From Actinoalloteichus fjordicus (GTDB taxonomy: Bacteria; Actinomycetota; Actinomycetes; Mycobacteriales; Pseudonocardiaceae), in contig NZ_CP016076.1 of NCBI RefSeq assembly GCF_001941625.1, positions 5,316,001-5,380,000 of the forward strand: 64,000 bases of DNA. Reading direction: 5' to 3'. Below the pieces are notes generated by a model. The model did no database searches. It had not been told where the DNA came from and saw only the letters and a program-made list of their open reading frames with translations. Position 1 is the first letter of the stretch. Every line of letters begins with the position of its first letter. Of this stretch, positions 17,874 through 27,079 are shown piece after piece. The translations under genes and the position numbers were made by a program.

Positions 17874-19385
17874 ATGCGCCGCAGCGCGCTGTATACCGCC
17901 CTCGCCGTCCCGCCTCTGCTGCTCGCCGCCGCGTGCGGCGGGGGCGGCGGCGCGACCTCCACCGGCGAACCCGATCCGGAGGCCGTCGTGGTCATCGGCT
18001 CACAGAACGAGCCGACCAGCCTGGACTCCAACGTCGGCGGCTCCTCCGGGCTGTCCGAGGTGCTGCTGCGCAACGTCTACGAAGGCCTGGTGGCCCTGGA
18101 CGACGAGGGCGAGATCGTGCCCGCGCTCGCCGAGTCCTGGGACGTCTCCGAGGACGGTCTCGACTACACCTTCCACCTGGCGCCGGACGTGACCTTCCAC
18201 GACGGCACGGAGTTCAGCGCCGACGACGTCGTGTGGAGCATCGAACGCACCATCGCCCCCGACTCGGTCAACCCGAAGAAGCAGAGCCTGGCGGGCATCA
18301 CCTCGGTGACGGCCGAGGACCCCGACACCGTGGCGGTCAGCCTCGGCGAGCGCAGCAACGAGTTCCTGTTCGGCCTGACCACCTCGGCCGGGCTGATCTT
18401 CCAGGAGGACGCCGCCGATCTGGCCGAGCAGGCGGTGGGCACCGGCCCGTTCACCTTCGACGAGTGGAAGCGCGGCGACAGCATCACGCTGAGCCGCTAC
18501 CCCGACTACTGGGGCGAGACCGCCGCCTCGGCCTCGGTGGTGTTCCGCTACTTCGACGACGCGACCGCGATGAGCAACGCGCTCCAGGGCGGCCAGGTCG
18601 ACCTGCTCGCCTCGGTGCCCTCCCCCGAGCTGCTCGCGGCCTTCGAGGGCAATCCGCAGTTCGTGATCACCGAAGGCGCGTCCAACACGAAGACGCTGCT
18701 GGCGTTCAACAACGAGCGGGAGCCGCTGACCGATTCGCGGGTGCGCCGCGCGCTGCGGGCCGCGATCGACCATCAGGCCGTGCTGGACGCGGTGTGGGAC
18801 GGCTACGGCCAGCTGATCGGCAGCGGCATCCCGCCCACCGACCCCTGGTATGAGGACCTGACCGCCAACGTGGCACACGATCCCGAGCTGGCCAGGGAAC
18901 TGCTCGCGGAGGCGGGCCACGAGGACGGCCTCACACTGAGCCTGGACGTCCCCTCCGAGGACAAGCTGCTCACCGTCGCCCAGCTCGTGCAGGACCAGCT
19001 CGCCGAGGTCGGCGTCACCGTGGACCTCAACGCCATCGAGGGCGCCACCTGGTACGACAAGGTGTTCACCCAGGTCGACTACGACCTGACCATCCAGAAC
19101 CACGTCAACCCGCACGACGTCTTCTGGTACGCCAACCCCGACTTCTACTGGCGCTACGACGACCCGCAGGTTCAGGAATGGGTCGCGCAGGCCGACGTCG
19201 CCGAGACGGAGGAGGAGCGCGTCGAGCTGCTCCGGCAGGTCGGCGAGCGGATCTCCGAGGAGGCCGCCAGCGACTGGCTGTTCCTCAACCCGCTGGTCCG
19301 GGTCGCCCGCGACGGCGTCACCGGCTACCCGGAGACCGCACTGGCCGACAGCCTGTACCTGCCCGAGATCACCAAGGCGGGCTGA
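17874..19385 (+). CDS. ABC transporter substrate-binding lipoprotein (family 5)
   Basis: 503 residues. The lipoprotein signal is MRRSALYTALAVPPLLLAAAC, with lipobox LAAAC near Cys21 followed by a Gly-rich spacer, so it is anchored outside the membrane. The mature part matches SBP_bac_5 (oligopeptide/nickel/opine-type): NEPTSLDSNVG, LAESWDVSEDGLDYTFHLAPDVTFHDG and GTGPFTFDEWKRGDSITLSRYPDYWG are characteristic. First gene of a five-gene transporter set plus DUF1684, with AAGGAG upstream. The ligand is not evident; the leader peptide context suggests a sulfur-containing or peptide nutrient, which is inference. Confidence 0.92.
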   Translation: MRRSALYTALAVPPLLLAAACGGGGGATSTGEPDPEAVVVIGSQNEPTSLDSNVGGSSGLSEVLLRNVYEGLVALDDEGEIVPALAESWDVSEDGLDYTFHLAPDVTFHDGTEFSADDVVWSIERTIAPDSVNPKKQSLAGITSVTAEDPDTVAVSLGERSNEFLFGLTTSAGLIFQEDAADLAEQAVGTGPFTFDEWKRGDSITLSRYPDYWGETAASASVVFRYFDDATAMSNALQGGQVDLLASVPSPELLAAFEGNPQFVITEGASNTKTLLAFNNEREPLTDSRVRRALRAAIDHQAVLDAVWDGYGQLIGSGIPPTDPWYEDLTANVAHDPELARELLAEAGHEDGLTLSLDVPSEDKLLTVAQLVQDQLAEVGVTVDLNAIEGATWYDKVFTQVDYDLTIQNHVNPHDVFWYANPDFYWRYDDPQVQEWVAQADVAETEEERVELLRQVGERISEEAASDWLFLNPLVRVARDGVTGYPETALADSLYLPEITKAG

Positions 19386-19435
19386 GCGATGACGCCGTCC
19401 ACGCGCCGGGGCGCCCGCCGGGAGGTCCGCCGCCG

Positions 19436-20386
19436 ATGATCCGGTACGTGCTGCGGCGGGTGCTGCTGCTGGCGGGCTCGCTGATCGCGGCGAGCGCGCT
19501 GACGTTCCTGCTGCTGTCCCTGCTGCCCGGCAATCCCGCGCGGACGATGCTCGGCGTGGAGGCCACCGAGGAGCAGGTGGCGGAGCTGAGTCGGCAGCTC
19601 GGCACCGACCAGCCCGCGCCGATCCGCTATCTGCACTGGCTGGGCGATCTGCTGACCGGCGACCTGGGGCGGTCCTATGTCAGTCAACAGCCGGTCGGGC
19701 CGGAGATCCTGGACCGGATGACGGTGACGGTCCCCCTGGGGCTGTCGGCCTTCGTGCTGTCGGTGCTGATCGCGGTGCCGCTGGGCGTGTGGGCCGCCCT
19801 GCGACACCGCAGCCCGGTGGGCGTGGTCGTCTCGGCGATCAGCCAGCTCGGCGTGGCGGTGCCGATCTTCTGGATCGGCATCCTGCTGGTGGCGGTGTTC
19901 GCCCTGAACCTGGGCTGGGCGCCGCCGGGCGGATTCCCCGTCGCGGGCTGGGCCGAGCCGGGCGAGGCGGTGCGGTCACTGGTGCTGCCGGTGGTGACCC
20001 TCGCGGTGGCACAGGCCTCCGCGCTGCTGCGCTATGTCCGCTCCGCCACGCTCGACGTGGTCGATCAGGACTTCCTGCGCACCGCGAGATCGGTGGGCTG
20101 GACGCGCTCGCAGGCCCTGTGGCGGCACGGACTGCGCAACGCGTGCGTGCCGGTGCTGTCGGTCCTCGGCGTGCAGCTGGCCGGTTCGCTGCTCGGGGCG
20201 GTGATCGTGGAGAGCGTCTTCACGCTGCCGGGACTGGGAAGGATGTTGTTGACCGACGTGGGAAACCGTGACCTGGTCAAGGTGCAGGCCACCGTGTTCC
20301 TGATGACGGCGGTGGTGCTGGTGGTGGGCTTCCTGGTCGACGTGGCGCAGCGCGCGCTGGACCCGAGACTGCGAGCGGCCCGATGA
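19436..20386 (+). CDS. ABC transporter permease (DppB/OppB type)
   Basis: 316 residues with six predicted membrane helices. The N-terminal MIRYVLRRVLLLAGSLIAASALTFLLL-type segment and LPGNPARTMLG are the DppB signature. The EAA loop region reads RTARSVGWTRSQALWRHGLRNA, which docks to the ATPase. ATG 19436 has GGAGG about 10 nt upstream. It lies 50 nt after the binding-protein gene and overlaps the next permease by 4 nt (ATGA). Confidence 0.92.
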   Translation: MIRYVLRRVLLLAGSLIAASALTFLLLSLLPGNPARTMLGVEATEEQVAELSRQLGTDQPAPIRYLHWLGDLLTGDLGRSYVSQQPVGPEILDRMTVTVPLGLSAFVLSVLIAVPLGVWAALRHRSPVGVVVSAISQLGVAVPIFWIGILLVAVFALNLGWAPPGGFPVAGWAEPGEAVRSLVLPVVTLAVAQASALLRYVRSATLDVVDQDFLRTARSVGWTRSQALWRHGLRNACVPVLSVLGVQLAGSLLGAVIVESVFTLPGLGRMLLTDVGNRDLVKVQATVFLMTAVVLVVGFLVDVAQRALDPRLRAAR

Positions 20387-21276
20387 CCCCCGCGCTGCGC
20401 TCGGCTCCCGGCGGGACGGAGCCCACCCCGCGCGTCGCCGCCTCCCGAGTCCGGGCCCGTACTCGACGCAGACGCGGACCCGCGCTGATCACCGGCGCCG
20501 TGCTGGTGGGACTCGTCGTCCTGGCCGCGCTGGTCTCCCTGGTGTGGACGCCCTTCGACCACGACGCGACCGGTGTGGGCGGCCGGTTGGAGACGCCGAG
20601 CGCGACCCATTGGATGGGCACCGACCGACTCGGTCGCGACGTGTTCAGCCAGTTCCTCGTCGGGGCTCGGCTTGCCTTGGGCATCGGGACGGCGTCGGTG
20701 CTGATCGCAGCCGTGCTGGGCATCACCCTCGGGCTGCTGGCGGCGCTGGCGCCGAGGAAGGCCGACGACGCCGTGGTGCACGGCATCGACGTGCTCATCG
20801 CGTTCCCCACGCTGCTGCTGGCGATGGTGCTGGTGGCGGTGCGGGGCGCGTCGACGCTCACCGCCGTGCTGGCGATCGGCCTGGCGACGTCGGCCGTGGT
20901 GGCCCGCGTGACGCGCATCGCCGCCCGTCGGGTGCTCGTGCAGGACTACGTCCTGGCGGCGACCGCGTCAGGCACCGGCCGTCTCGGCATCCTGCTGCGG
21001 CACGTGCTGCCCAACATCTATCCGATCCTGTTGGTGCAGCTCTCGTTGGAGTTCGGTCTCGCGGTGGTGGCCGAGGCGGCGTTGTCCTATCTCGGCCTGG
21101 GTTCGCCGCCGCCGAACCCGTCCTGGGGCCAGATGCTGCGCGACGCACAGGCGGTGCTCGGCGTGCAGCTGTGGCCTGCGGTGTTCCCCGGCCTGGCGAT
21201 CGTGATCACGGTGCTGGGCCTGAATCTGCTCGGCGACGGCCTGCGTGAGTACGCCGATCCGGAGCTGTCCCGATGA
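20383..21276 (+). CDS. ABC transporter permease (DppC/OppC type)
   Basis: 297 residues. The second permease half has the DppC signature ATHWMGTDRLGRDVFSQFLVGARLAL and the EAA-like segment AATASGTGRLGILLRHVLPNIYPILL. A basic 30-residue N-terminus precedes the first helix. It overlaps the upstream permease by ATGA, indicating coupled translation. Length and helix count are normal for the family. Confidence 0.92.
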   Translation: MTPALRSAPGGTEPTPRVAASRVRARTRRRRGPALITGAVLVGLVVLAALVSLVWTPFDHDATGVGGRLETPSATHWMGTDRLGRDVFSQFLVGARLALGIGTASVLIAAVLGITLGLLAALAPRKADDAVVHGIDVLIAFPTLLLAMVLVAVRGASTLTAVLAIGLATSAVVARVTRIAARRVLVQDYVLAATASGTGRLGILLRHVLPNIYPILLVQLSLEFGLAVVAEAALSYLGLGSPPPNPSWGQMLRDAQAVLGVQLWPAVFPGLAIVITVLGLNLLGDGLREYADPELSR

Positions 21277-21325
21277 GCGCGCGCGAGGTCGGCGCCGGGA
21301 ACTCGATCGGCAGGAGGAGGTCAGG

Positions 21326-22135
21326 ATGAGCCTGCTGAGGGTGCGGGATCTGACGGTGCGGCGCCGCGACGGCCACGAGCTGATCGCGGGCGTCGATCTG
21401 GATCTCGCCGAGGGCGACCGCCTCGGCGTGGTCGGCGAGTCCGGCTCCGGCAAGTCGCTGACCGCGCTGGCCGTGGCCGGTCTGCTGCCCGAGGGGATGA
21501 CCGTCTCGGGCTCGGTGCGGCTGGACGGCGTCGAGCTGCTGGAGCTGTCCGAGCAGGCGATGACGCGGGTGCGCGGCAGCGGGGTGGCGATGGTGTTCCA
21601 GGAGCCGCTGACCGCGCTGGACCCGCTGATGCGGGTGGGCAGGCAGATCGCGGGCCCGTTGCGCCGACATCGCGGTCTCAACCGTCGGGAGGCCGACGCC
21701 GAGGCGGTCGAGCTGTGCCGCCGGGTCCGGCTGCCGGAGCCTGCCGAGTCGGCGCGGGCCTACCCGCATCAGCTCTCGGGCGGGCAGCGGCAGCGGGTGG
21801 GGCTGGCATTGGCGTTGGCCTGTCGGCCTCGGCTGCTGATCGCCGACGAGCCGACCACCGCTCTCGACGTCACCGTGCAGGCCGAGATCCTGGAGCTGAT
21901 CCTCGAATCGGTGGCGGCGGAGGGGGCCGGGCTGCTGTTCATCAGTCACGACCTGCCGGTGATCGCCTCGGTGAGCGATCGACTCGCCGTGATGCGCGAC
22001 GGCGCCGTGGTCGAACAGGGCGCGGTCGAGCCGGTGCTCGCCGCTCCGCAGCACCCCTACACACGGGAGCTGCTGACCTCGGCGGTGGCGGCGGGCAGGC
22101 TGCCGGGAGATCCGGGATGGGAGGCAGGTCGATGA
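21326..22135 (+). CDS. ABC transporter ATP-binding protein (DppD-like)
   Basis: 269 residues. Walker A GESGSGKS, Q-loop VFQEPLTALDP, signature LSGGQRQRVGLALALA and Walker [14 protein letters not shown] with H-loop ISHDLPV are all intact. ATG 21326 is chosen: AGGAGG sits just upstream and the ABC fold begins immediately. The usual C-terminal oligopeptide-transporter extension with its Cys cluster is absent, so the protein is shorter than typical DppD. Confidence 0.92.
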   Translation: MSLLRVRDLTVRRRDGHELIAGVDLDLAEGDRLGVVGESGSGKSLTALAVAGLLPEGMTVSGSVRLDGVELLELSEQAMTRVRGSGVAMVFQEPLTALDPLMRVGRQIAGPLRRHRGLNRREADAEAVELCRRVRLPEPAESARAYPHQLSGGQRQRVGLALALACRPRLLIADEPTTALDVTVQAEILELILESVAAEGAGLLFISHDLPVIASVSDRLAVMRDGAVVEQGAVEPVLAAPQHPYTRELLTSAVAAGRLPGDPGWEAGR

Positions 22136-23145
22136 CCAGTCCGACGACGGAGACCGCAGGTACGGAGACGGCGGCGGGTGCCGTGTTGTGGGAGGCCCGC
22201 GGCCTGACCAGACGATTCCGGGCGCCCCGAACGGCGAGGTCGTCCGGGGTCGGTCGGGCAGGGGCAACGACGCGGACCGCACTGTCCGATGTGGACCTGA
22301 CGATCCGCGAGGGCGAGGCGCTGGGCATCGTGGGCGAGTCCGGCGCAGGCAAGTCCACGCTCCTGCGGCTGCTGCTCGCCCTGGACCGGCCCGACGAGGG
22401 CGAACTGCACTACCGGGGCGCCCCGCTCGGGTCCGATCGGCGGAGCCTGCGGGCGTTTCGGCGGGACGTCCAGGTGGTGTTCCAGGACCCGCGCGGTTCG
22501 CTCAACCCCAGGATGCCGGTGTCGGCGATCGTCGCCGAGCCGCTGCGCAGCCTGCGCATCCCCGGCGACCACGCCGCGCGCGTGCGGGAGGTGCTCGGCG
22601 AGGTGGGCCTCGGCCTGGACGCGGCCGACCGCTACCCGCACGAGTTCTCCGGCGGGCAGCGGCAGCGGATCGCCATCGCCAGGGCCTTGGCACCGCGTCC
22701 CCGGGTGCTGGTGGGTGACGAGCCGGTCAGCGCGCTGGACGTGTCCGTGCGGGCCCAGATCCTCGATCTGCTCGCGGGTCTGGCGGCCGAGCACGCCATG
22801 ACGCTGGTGCTGGTCTCGCACGATCTGGCGGTGGTGGGACGGCTGTGTCCTCGGGTGCTGGTCCTGCATCAGGGCAGGGTGGTGGAGACCGGCCCCACCG
22901 AACGTGTGTACTCGACGCCGGAGCAGGACTACACGCGGCGGTTGCTCGCGGCGATCCCCCGGCTGCCCGCCGGGGTGCTCGCCGGTCTCGACGACGCGGG
23001 GCAGGGCGGGGCGGCGGTCCCGGCCACCTCGCCGGACGCCACCGCCGAGGACACCGCGCAGGCACCCGCCGGACAGCGGGCACCATCCCGCAGCGACGCC
23101 ATCGCGCCGGGCGCACCGGCCGACGAGGAACGGAGCACGACATGA
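22132..23145 (+). CDS. ABC transporter ATP-binding protein (DppF-like)
   Basis: 337 residues. Walker A GESGAGKS, VFQDPRGSLNPRM, signature FSGGQRQRIAIARAL, Walker B VLVGDEPVSALDVS. About 30 extra residues precede the first ABC strand and about 65 Ala/Pro-rich residues follow the core; the latter replace the usual Cys-rich OppF tail. It overlaps both neighbours by 4 nt (ATGA), so the two ATPases and DUF1684 are tightly coupled. Confidence 0.92.
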   Translation: MTSPTTETAGTETAAGAVLWEARGLTRRFRAPRTARSSGVGRAGATTRTALSDVDLTIREGEALGIVGESGAGKSTLLRLLLALDRPDEGELHYRGAPLGSDRRSLRAFRRDVQVVFQDPRGSLNPRMPVSAIVAEPLRSLRIPGDHAARVREVLGEVGLGLDAADRYPHEFSGGQRQRIAIARALAPRPRVLVGDEPVSALDVSVRAQILDLLAGLAAEHAMTLVLVSHDLAVVGRLCPRVLVLHQGRVVETGPTERVYSTPEQDYTRRLLAAIPRLPAGVLAGLDDAGQGGAAVPATSPDATAEDTAQAPAGQRAPSRSDAIAPGAPADEERSTT

Positions 23146-23966
23146 CGGAGACGATCAGCGACCAGGACGCCCGGCGGTACTGGCAGGACTGGCGCGCGGG
23201 GCGTCGCCGATCGCTCACGGGCCCGCAGGGCAACCTCGCGCTCGTGGACACCTACTGGCCCGAGACGGACTCCGTGTTCGATGAGCTGCCGGGCACCTGG
23301 ACCGTGCGGGCGGATCGGGTCTGGCTCACCGCGACGGCCGCCGACGAGGTGCGCGTCGGCGACGAGGTCGTGGACGGCGAGATCCCCGTCTCCCACGCCG
23401 ACGGAACGGCCTCGCCGTGGGTGCAGTTCCCCGGCGGCAGTGCGACGGTGGTCCGTCGTGGCGATCAACTCGGCATCCGCCGATTCGACCCGAAGGCCCC
23501 GGCGGTGGCGGATTTCGAGGACGTCGAGGCCTTCGACTTCGCCCCCGAATGGCAGCTCACCGGCACCTTCACCCGCTTCGCCGAGGCCACCACTGTCGAC
23601 TACGAGAAGATGCTGGAGGACTCGCCGACGCCGACGAACGTGCCCGGCGAGCTGCGGTTCACCGTGGCGGGGCAGGAGTACACCACCACGCCGATGCTCT
23701 CCGGCGGCCTGCTGCTGCTCGTGTTCGCCGACGAGACGACCGGCGTGAGCACCTACCGCCCCGGCCGGTTCCTCCGCGTCGCGCTGCCCGACTCGGCGCC
23801 GGGCGAACCGGTGTCGGTGCGGCTGGACTTCAACCGCGCATACCTGCCGCCCTGTGCGTTCTCCGCGCACTTCAACTGCCCCTTGCCGCCTGCGGGACAC
23901 CGCATCGCGGTGGCCGTGGAGGCCGGCGAGAAGCAGGCCAGGCTGCGGACGTCACAGCCGAGCTGA
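23142..23966 (+). CDS. DUF1684 domain protein
   Basis: 274 residues matching DUF1684: the N-terminal YWQDWRAGRRRSLTGPQGNLALV and the conserved C-terminal LDFNRAYLPPCAFSAHFNCPLPPAGHRI are family hallmarks. Function is unknown. There is no signal peptide, so it is cytosolic. Its start overlaps the end of the DppF-like gene (ATGA), so it is very likely part of the transporter's pathway, perhaps processing the imported compound. The Cys pair in PPCAF...NCPLPP is conserved in the family. Confidence 0.85.
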   Translation: MTETISDQDARRYWQDWRAGRRRSLTGPQGNLALVDTYWPETDSVFDELPGTWTVRADRVWLTATAADEVRVGDEVVDGEIPVSHADGTASPWVQFPGGSATVVRRGDQLGIRRFDPKAPAVADFEDVEAFDFAPEWQLTGTFTRFAEATTVDYEKMLEDSPTPTNVPGELRFTVAGQEYTTTPMLSGGLLLLVFADETTGVSTYRPGRFLRVALPDSAPGEPVSVRLDFNRAYLPPCAFSAHFNCPLPPAGHRIAVAVEAGEKQARLRTSQPS

Positions 23967-24419
23967 GCGGGCGGGCGCGCACGCTACGGTAGGCGGATTG
24001 CCTGCGGGACGGCCGACACCGCGATGGCGAGGTCTCGCCTCGCGGTGCCGCTGAGGACGGCGGCGAGGGTGCGTTCCGGCGATCTCCCCGACCCGGGCTG
24101 CTCGTCGCCGAGCAGCCCGTCGAAGGCGGTGCGTGGCGAGGAGAAGCGTCGGGCCGGGCGGCCCATGTCGGGTCGCCCGACCTGATCCGCGTCCGATGCG
24201 GATGGACGCCGGTGAAGATGTCCATTGTGGATGGCTGCGATGTCCGTCCCGGCATGGCGACCGGTCAGAACGCCGGAACCGCCTGGTCGCATCGTGATCC
24301 GAGGCCGCGCCCGCCGCCGAGGCGACGCATCATCCACTGAGGACTGTCGGCTTCCGCCTGCCTGCCCTTCCGTCAGATCATCGATCTCGTGCGCTCAGTC
24401 GAACCTCCCTGGGCGCAGC
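23967..24419. other. Gene-free stretch after the ABC operon
   Basis: About 450 bp between the stop of DUF1684 and the stop of the leftward PPOX gene. Nothing recognisable was found in any frame; no clear terminator hairpin was noted. Confidence 0.4.
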
Positions 24420-24854
24420 TCAGCCCGCCCACGGGCCGATGCCGCCGATACGAGTCGGACCGATCCGGCCGATCAGCGTGGTGTCGGACTCTCGGTTGGG
24501 GTAGGGATAGTCGGTGCCGTAGTACCGCCGAGCCTGCCGGTCCATGAAGGCGGCGAACTCCTGGGCGATGCCCGGCCCCTCGAACCGCACCGTGCCATGG
24601 ACGACCAGATGCTGGCGCAGGCCGACCGGCGAGTCCTCCTCGTCCTCGATCACCAGCGTGACCCGCGGATCACGACGCAGGTTGCGCACCTTGCGCCTGC
24701 TGCTCTCGACGCCGAACACGAGTTCGTCGCCGTCGCGAGACACCCACATCAGACTGGCCTGGGGCGATCCGTCGGGATCGATGGTGATGAAGACGACGTT
24801 GAGGGCTCGGTCGAACAGGCGGTGGGTGCTCTCGGGAAGCACGAGGCTCGTCAT
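24420..24854 (-). CDS. PPOX-class F420/FMN-dependent protein
   Basis: 144 residues of split-barrel fold: NVVFITIDPDGSPQASLMWVSRDGDELVFGVESSRRKVRNLRRDPRVTLVIED is the typical PPOX/pyridoxamine-oxidase core used by F420-dependent reductases of actinobacteria. The substrate is unknown. ATG 24854 is preferred over two earlier in-frame ATGs because homology starts at once. It is divergent from an HxlR regulator gene with a 50-bp gap, the usual pairing in which HxlR controls the oxidoreductase. Confidence 0.85.
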   Translation of the reverse strand: MTSLVLPESTHRLFDRALNVVFITIDPDGSPQASLMWVSRDGDELVFGVESSRRKVRNLRRDPRVTLVIEDEEDSPVGLRQHLVVHGTVRFEGPGIAQEFAAFMDRQARRYYGTDYPYPNRESDTTLIGRIGPTRIGGIGPWAG

Positions 24855-24904
24855 GCCTGCGAGCGTAGGAACCGCCATGGGCACCGCTGGGTAACCTGCC
24901 TGGT

Positions 24905-25297
24905 GTGGACGACTTCGACACCTCCAACGACGTCTTCCTCGCCGACTGCCCCGCCCGGCTGGCCGTGGAGATCATCGCCGACAAATGGGCCGTGGTCGTG
25001 CTCTACGCCCTGAGCAAGGGCCCCCGGCGGCACGGCGTGCTGATCGACCTGATCGGCGGAATCTCCAAGAAGGTGCTCACCGAGACGGTGCGCAGACTCG
25101 CCCGGCACGGCCTCGTCGAACGGCATGCGTTCCGCGAAGTGCCGAGGAGGGTCGAGTACGAGCTGACCGAGCTGGGTCAGACGCTGATCGAGCCCATCAG
25201 GGTGTTGACCCGCTGGTCGGAGGACAACGGCGCCGCGATTCTGGCCGCGCAGGAGGAGTCCGACGCCCGTTCGGCCCCGGCCGAGGCGAGGGCCTGA
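24905..25297 (+). CDS. HxlR-family transcriptional regulator
   Basis: 130 residues. The winged helix has the HxlR pattern: a conserved early cysteine in ADCPARLAVEIIADKWAVVVLYAL, then RHGVLIDLIGGISKKVLTETVRRLARHGLVERHAF and VEYELTELGQTLIEPI. Such proteins often sense redox stress or quinones through that Cys. The start is GTG 24905. It is divergent from the PPOX gene, which is the probable target. Confidence 0.9.
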   Translation: MDDFDTSNDVFLADCPARLAVEIIADKWAVVVLYALSKGPRRHGVLIDLIGGISKKVLTETVRRLARHGLVERHAFREVPRRVEYELTELGQTLIEPIRVLTRWSEDNGAAILAAQEESDARSAPAEARA

Positions 25298-25497
25298 GGA
25301 GTTCCGCCAGCCGGACGGGGACCTTTCGGCCACCGGACGGCGATCGGTTTCCGACGCCCGGTGCGCGATCTGCTGCCTGCTGTCCAGCCGCCCTGCCAGG
25401 CGTGCGGGTACTCAGAGGTAACGTTGTGCGACCGTTCGGCAGTCCGTTCGGGGTCCGCACCGTCACGGGTGGATCAGTCGCGATCAGGAGGCTCGTC

Positions 25498-26358
25498 ATG
25501 GCTGCACCGGCCGACCTTCCCGACGAGGCACGGCAGGCCGAGGGCGCGCCCGAGCCGGAGTCCAGCGAGCGACCAGGCGGCGTGCGGGACGTGAAGTCCG
25601 CCGCCCGCACGCTAGAACTACTCGAACTGCTGGCCGCAAGACAGAACCGGCCCGCCAGGCTTCGCGAGCTGAGCGAGGCGCTCGGGATGCCCCGAAGCAG
25701 CTGTTATGCGTTGCTGCGCACGCTGGCGAAGTACGGCTGGGTGCGCACCGACACCTCCGGGACGATGTACGGCATCGGCATCCGGGCGTTGATCGCGGGA
25801 ACGAGCTACCTGGACACCGATCCGTATCTGCGGATCGCCAAGCCGGTGTTGGACCACCTCGGCGAGCAGCTCGACGAGACCTTCCACTTCGGCAGGCTCG
25901 ACGGCACCGACGTGGTGTACCTCGCCACCCGCGAATCGGGTCAGTACCTCCGCCCGTACAGCAGGGTGGGCCGCAGACTGCCCGCCTACTCGACGTCGCT
26001 CGGCAAGGCGCTGCTGGCCGAACGTCCCGCCGAGGAGCTGGCGAATCATCTGCCGCCGACCCTGGCCGCGCTGACCCCGCACACCCTGACCGACCGGGAG
26101 GCGCTGGTCGAGGACCTGGCCCACACGAGGGAACGCGGCTACGCCGTCGACCAGCAGGAGAACAGCGTCGGCCTGCACTGCGTCGCGCTGCCGATGCGCT
26201 ACGCGACCCCGCCGCTGGACGCCATCAGCTGCTCGGTCCCCCTGGCCCGACTGACTCCCGCACGCGAGGCCGACATCGTCGCCGCGATGCGCCGGGCCCG
26301 CGAGGAGATGGAACGCTCGGCGACGTCGGTCGCGATGGGCATCGCGGGCGGAATCTGA
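25498..26358 (+). CDS. IclR-family transcriptional regulator
   Basis: 286 residues. After a 30-residue acidic N-tail comes the IclR winged helix (VKSAARTLELLELLAARQ ... LRELSEALGMPRSSCYALLRTLAKYGWV), then the GAF-like effector domain ending in ENSVGLHCVALPMRY and ISCSVPLARL, both typical of IclR. ATG 25498 has AGGAGG about 10 nt upstream. No catabolic gene is adjacent: the CRISPR array lies downstream and HxlR upstream, so its target is unknown. A second IclR in the window (61.2 kb) sits in the sugar-acid cluster. Confidence 0.9.
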   Translation: MAAPADLPDEARQAEGAPEPESSERPGGVRDVKSAARTLELLELLAARQNRPARLRELSEALGMPRSSCYALLRTLAKYGWVRTDTSGTMYGIGIRALIAGTSYLDTDPYLRIAKPVLDHLGEQLDETFHFGRLDGTDVVYLATRESGQYLRPYSRVGRRLPAYSTSLGKALLAERPAEELANHLPPTLAALTPHTLTDREALVEDLAHTRERGYAVDQQENSVGLHCVALPMRYATPPLDAISCSVPLARLTPAREADIVAAMRRAREEMERSATSVAMGIAGGI

Positions 26359-26533
26359 GGCCGGGGCGATCCGGAGGGCGGATGTTCCGCTGCTGCCGTG
26401 GGGTTCGCCCGGGCGAGTCGGCCGCTCCCTGGCCGGCACGGCCTGATTCGCGCCGCTGGGGGTAGCCGGCGGGTCGGGGTTGCCTTGGCTGTGCGGATGA
26501 TCCTCTTCAACAATCCCGGTGGCCTTCGCAGCG

Positions 26534-26863
26534 GGAACAGCCCTGCGGGCGGGGAGAACGGACTACCGGCGGGGCAGCTCCCCGCGTTCTGCGGAACAGC
26601 CCCGCGTGCGCGGGGAGAACGGCACATGCCAGCCACCGCAGCTTCCTTCCTGAGGAACAGCCCGCGTGCGCGGGGAGAACCCGTCGCGCTTGCCGCTGAG
26701 CAGCTTCCTAATGGGAACAGCCCCGCGTGCGCGGGGAGAACGGGCCGCAGGCGAACGGCTTCTACGACCTGACGGGAACAGCCCCGCGTGCGCGGGGAGA
26801 ACGACAGCGCCCTGGCCCACCGGATCTACGCCAACGGAACAGCCCCGCGTGCGCGGGGAGAAC
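26534..26863 (-). CRISPR. CRISPR array, type I-E-like, 6 repeats
   Basis: Six repeats at 26534-26559 (degenerate, 26 nt), 26593-26620, 26654-26680 (one base short), 26714-26741, 26775-26802 and 26836-26863. Five 33-nt spacers give an exact 61-nt period. The full repeat is 28 nt; on the minus strand it begins GTTCTCCCCGCG and contains the CCCCGCG...CGCGGGG stem of type I-E repeats. The degenerate repeat at the left marks the trailer, so the leader is at the right and transcription is leftward. At least two spacers read as plausible protein-coding fragments (for example GPQANGFYDLT). No cas genes lie in the window. Confidence 0.95.
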
Positions 26864-26923
26864 ACTTGCTGACCTGGGACTCTACTCGCGAGTAACAGGA
26901 TTCTCGTTCACTCGGATCGAGTC
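26864..26923 (-). repeat. CRISPR leader, copy 1
   Basis: The 60 nt next to the last repeat are 78% identical without gaps (47 of 60) to the 60 nt next to the CRISPR remnant at 35202-35271. The block AACAGGATTC is identical in both. It sits at the leader end of the array and is AT-richer than its surroundings. Confidence 0.75.
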
Positions 26924-27079
26924 TAACGGGCCATCCGGAACGGCGGCGCTGACACCGAAATATCGCCGACGGCCTTCCTCGCGACCCTCGCTCTTGCATC
27001 GATCGCCCGGAGCCACCGGCGCAAGATCACGGGGAACACACAGGCTACAAAGTCGGCCCGTGCGCGTCGGCCCAGTTGA

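Noticed and set aside
26398-26872. Short frames with repeated NSPACAGRT or ARGEN peptides
   Set aside because: They are translations of the CRISPR repeats, not genes.
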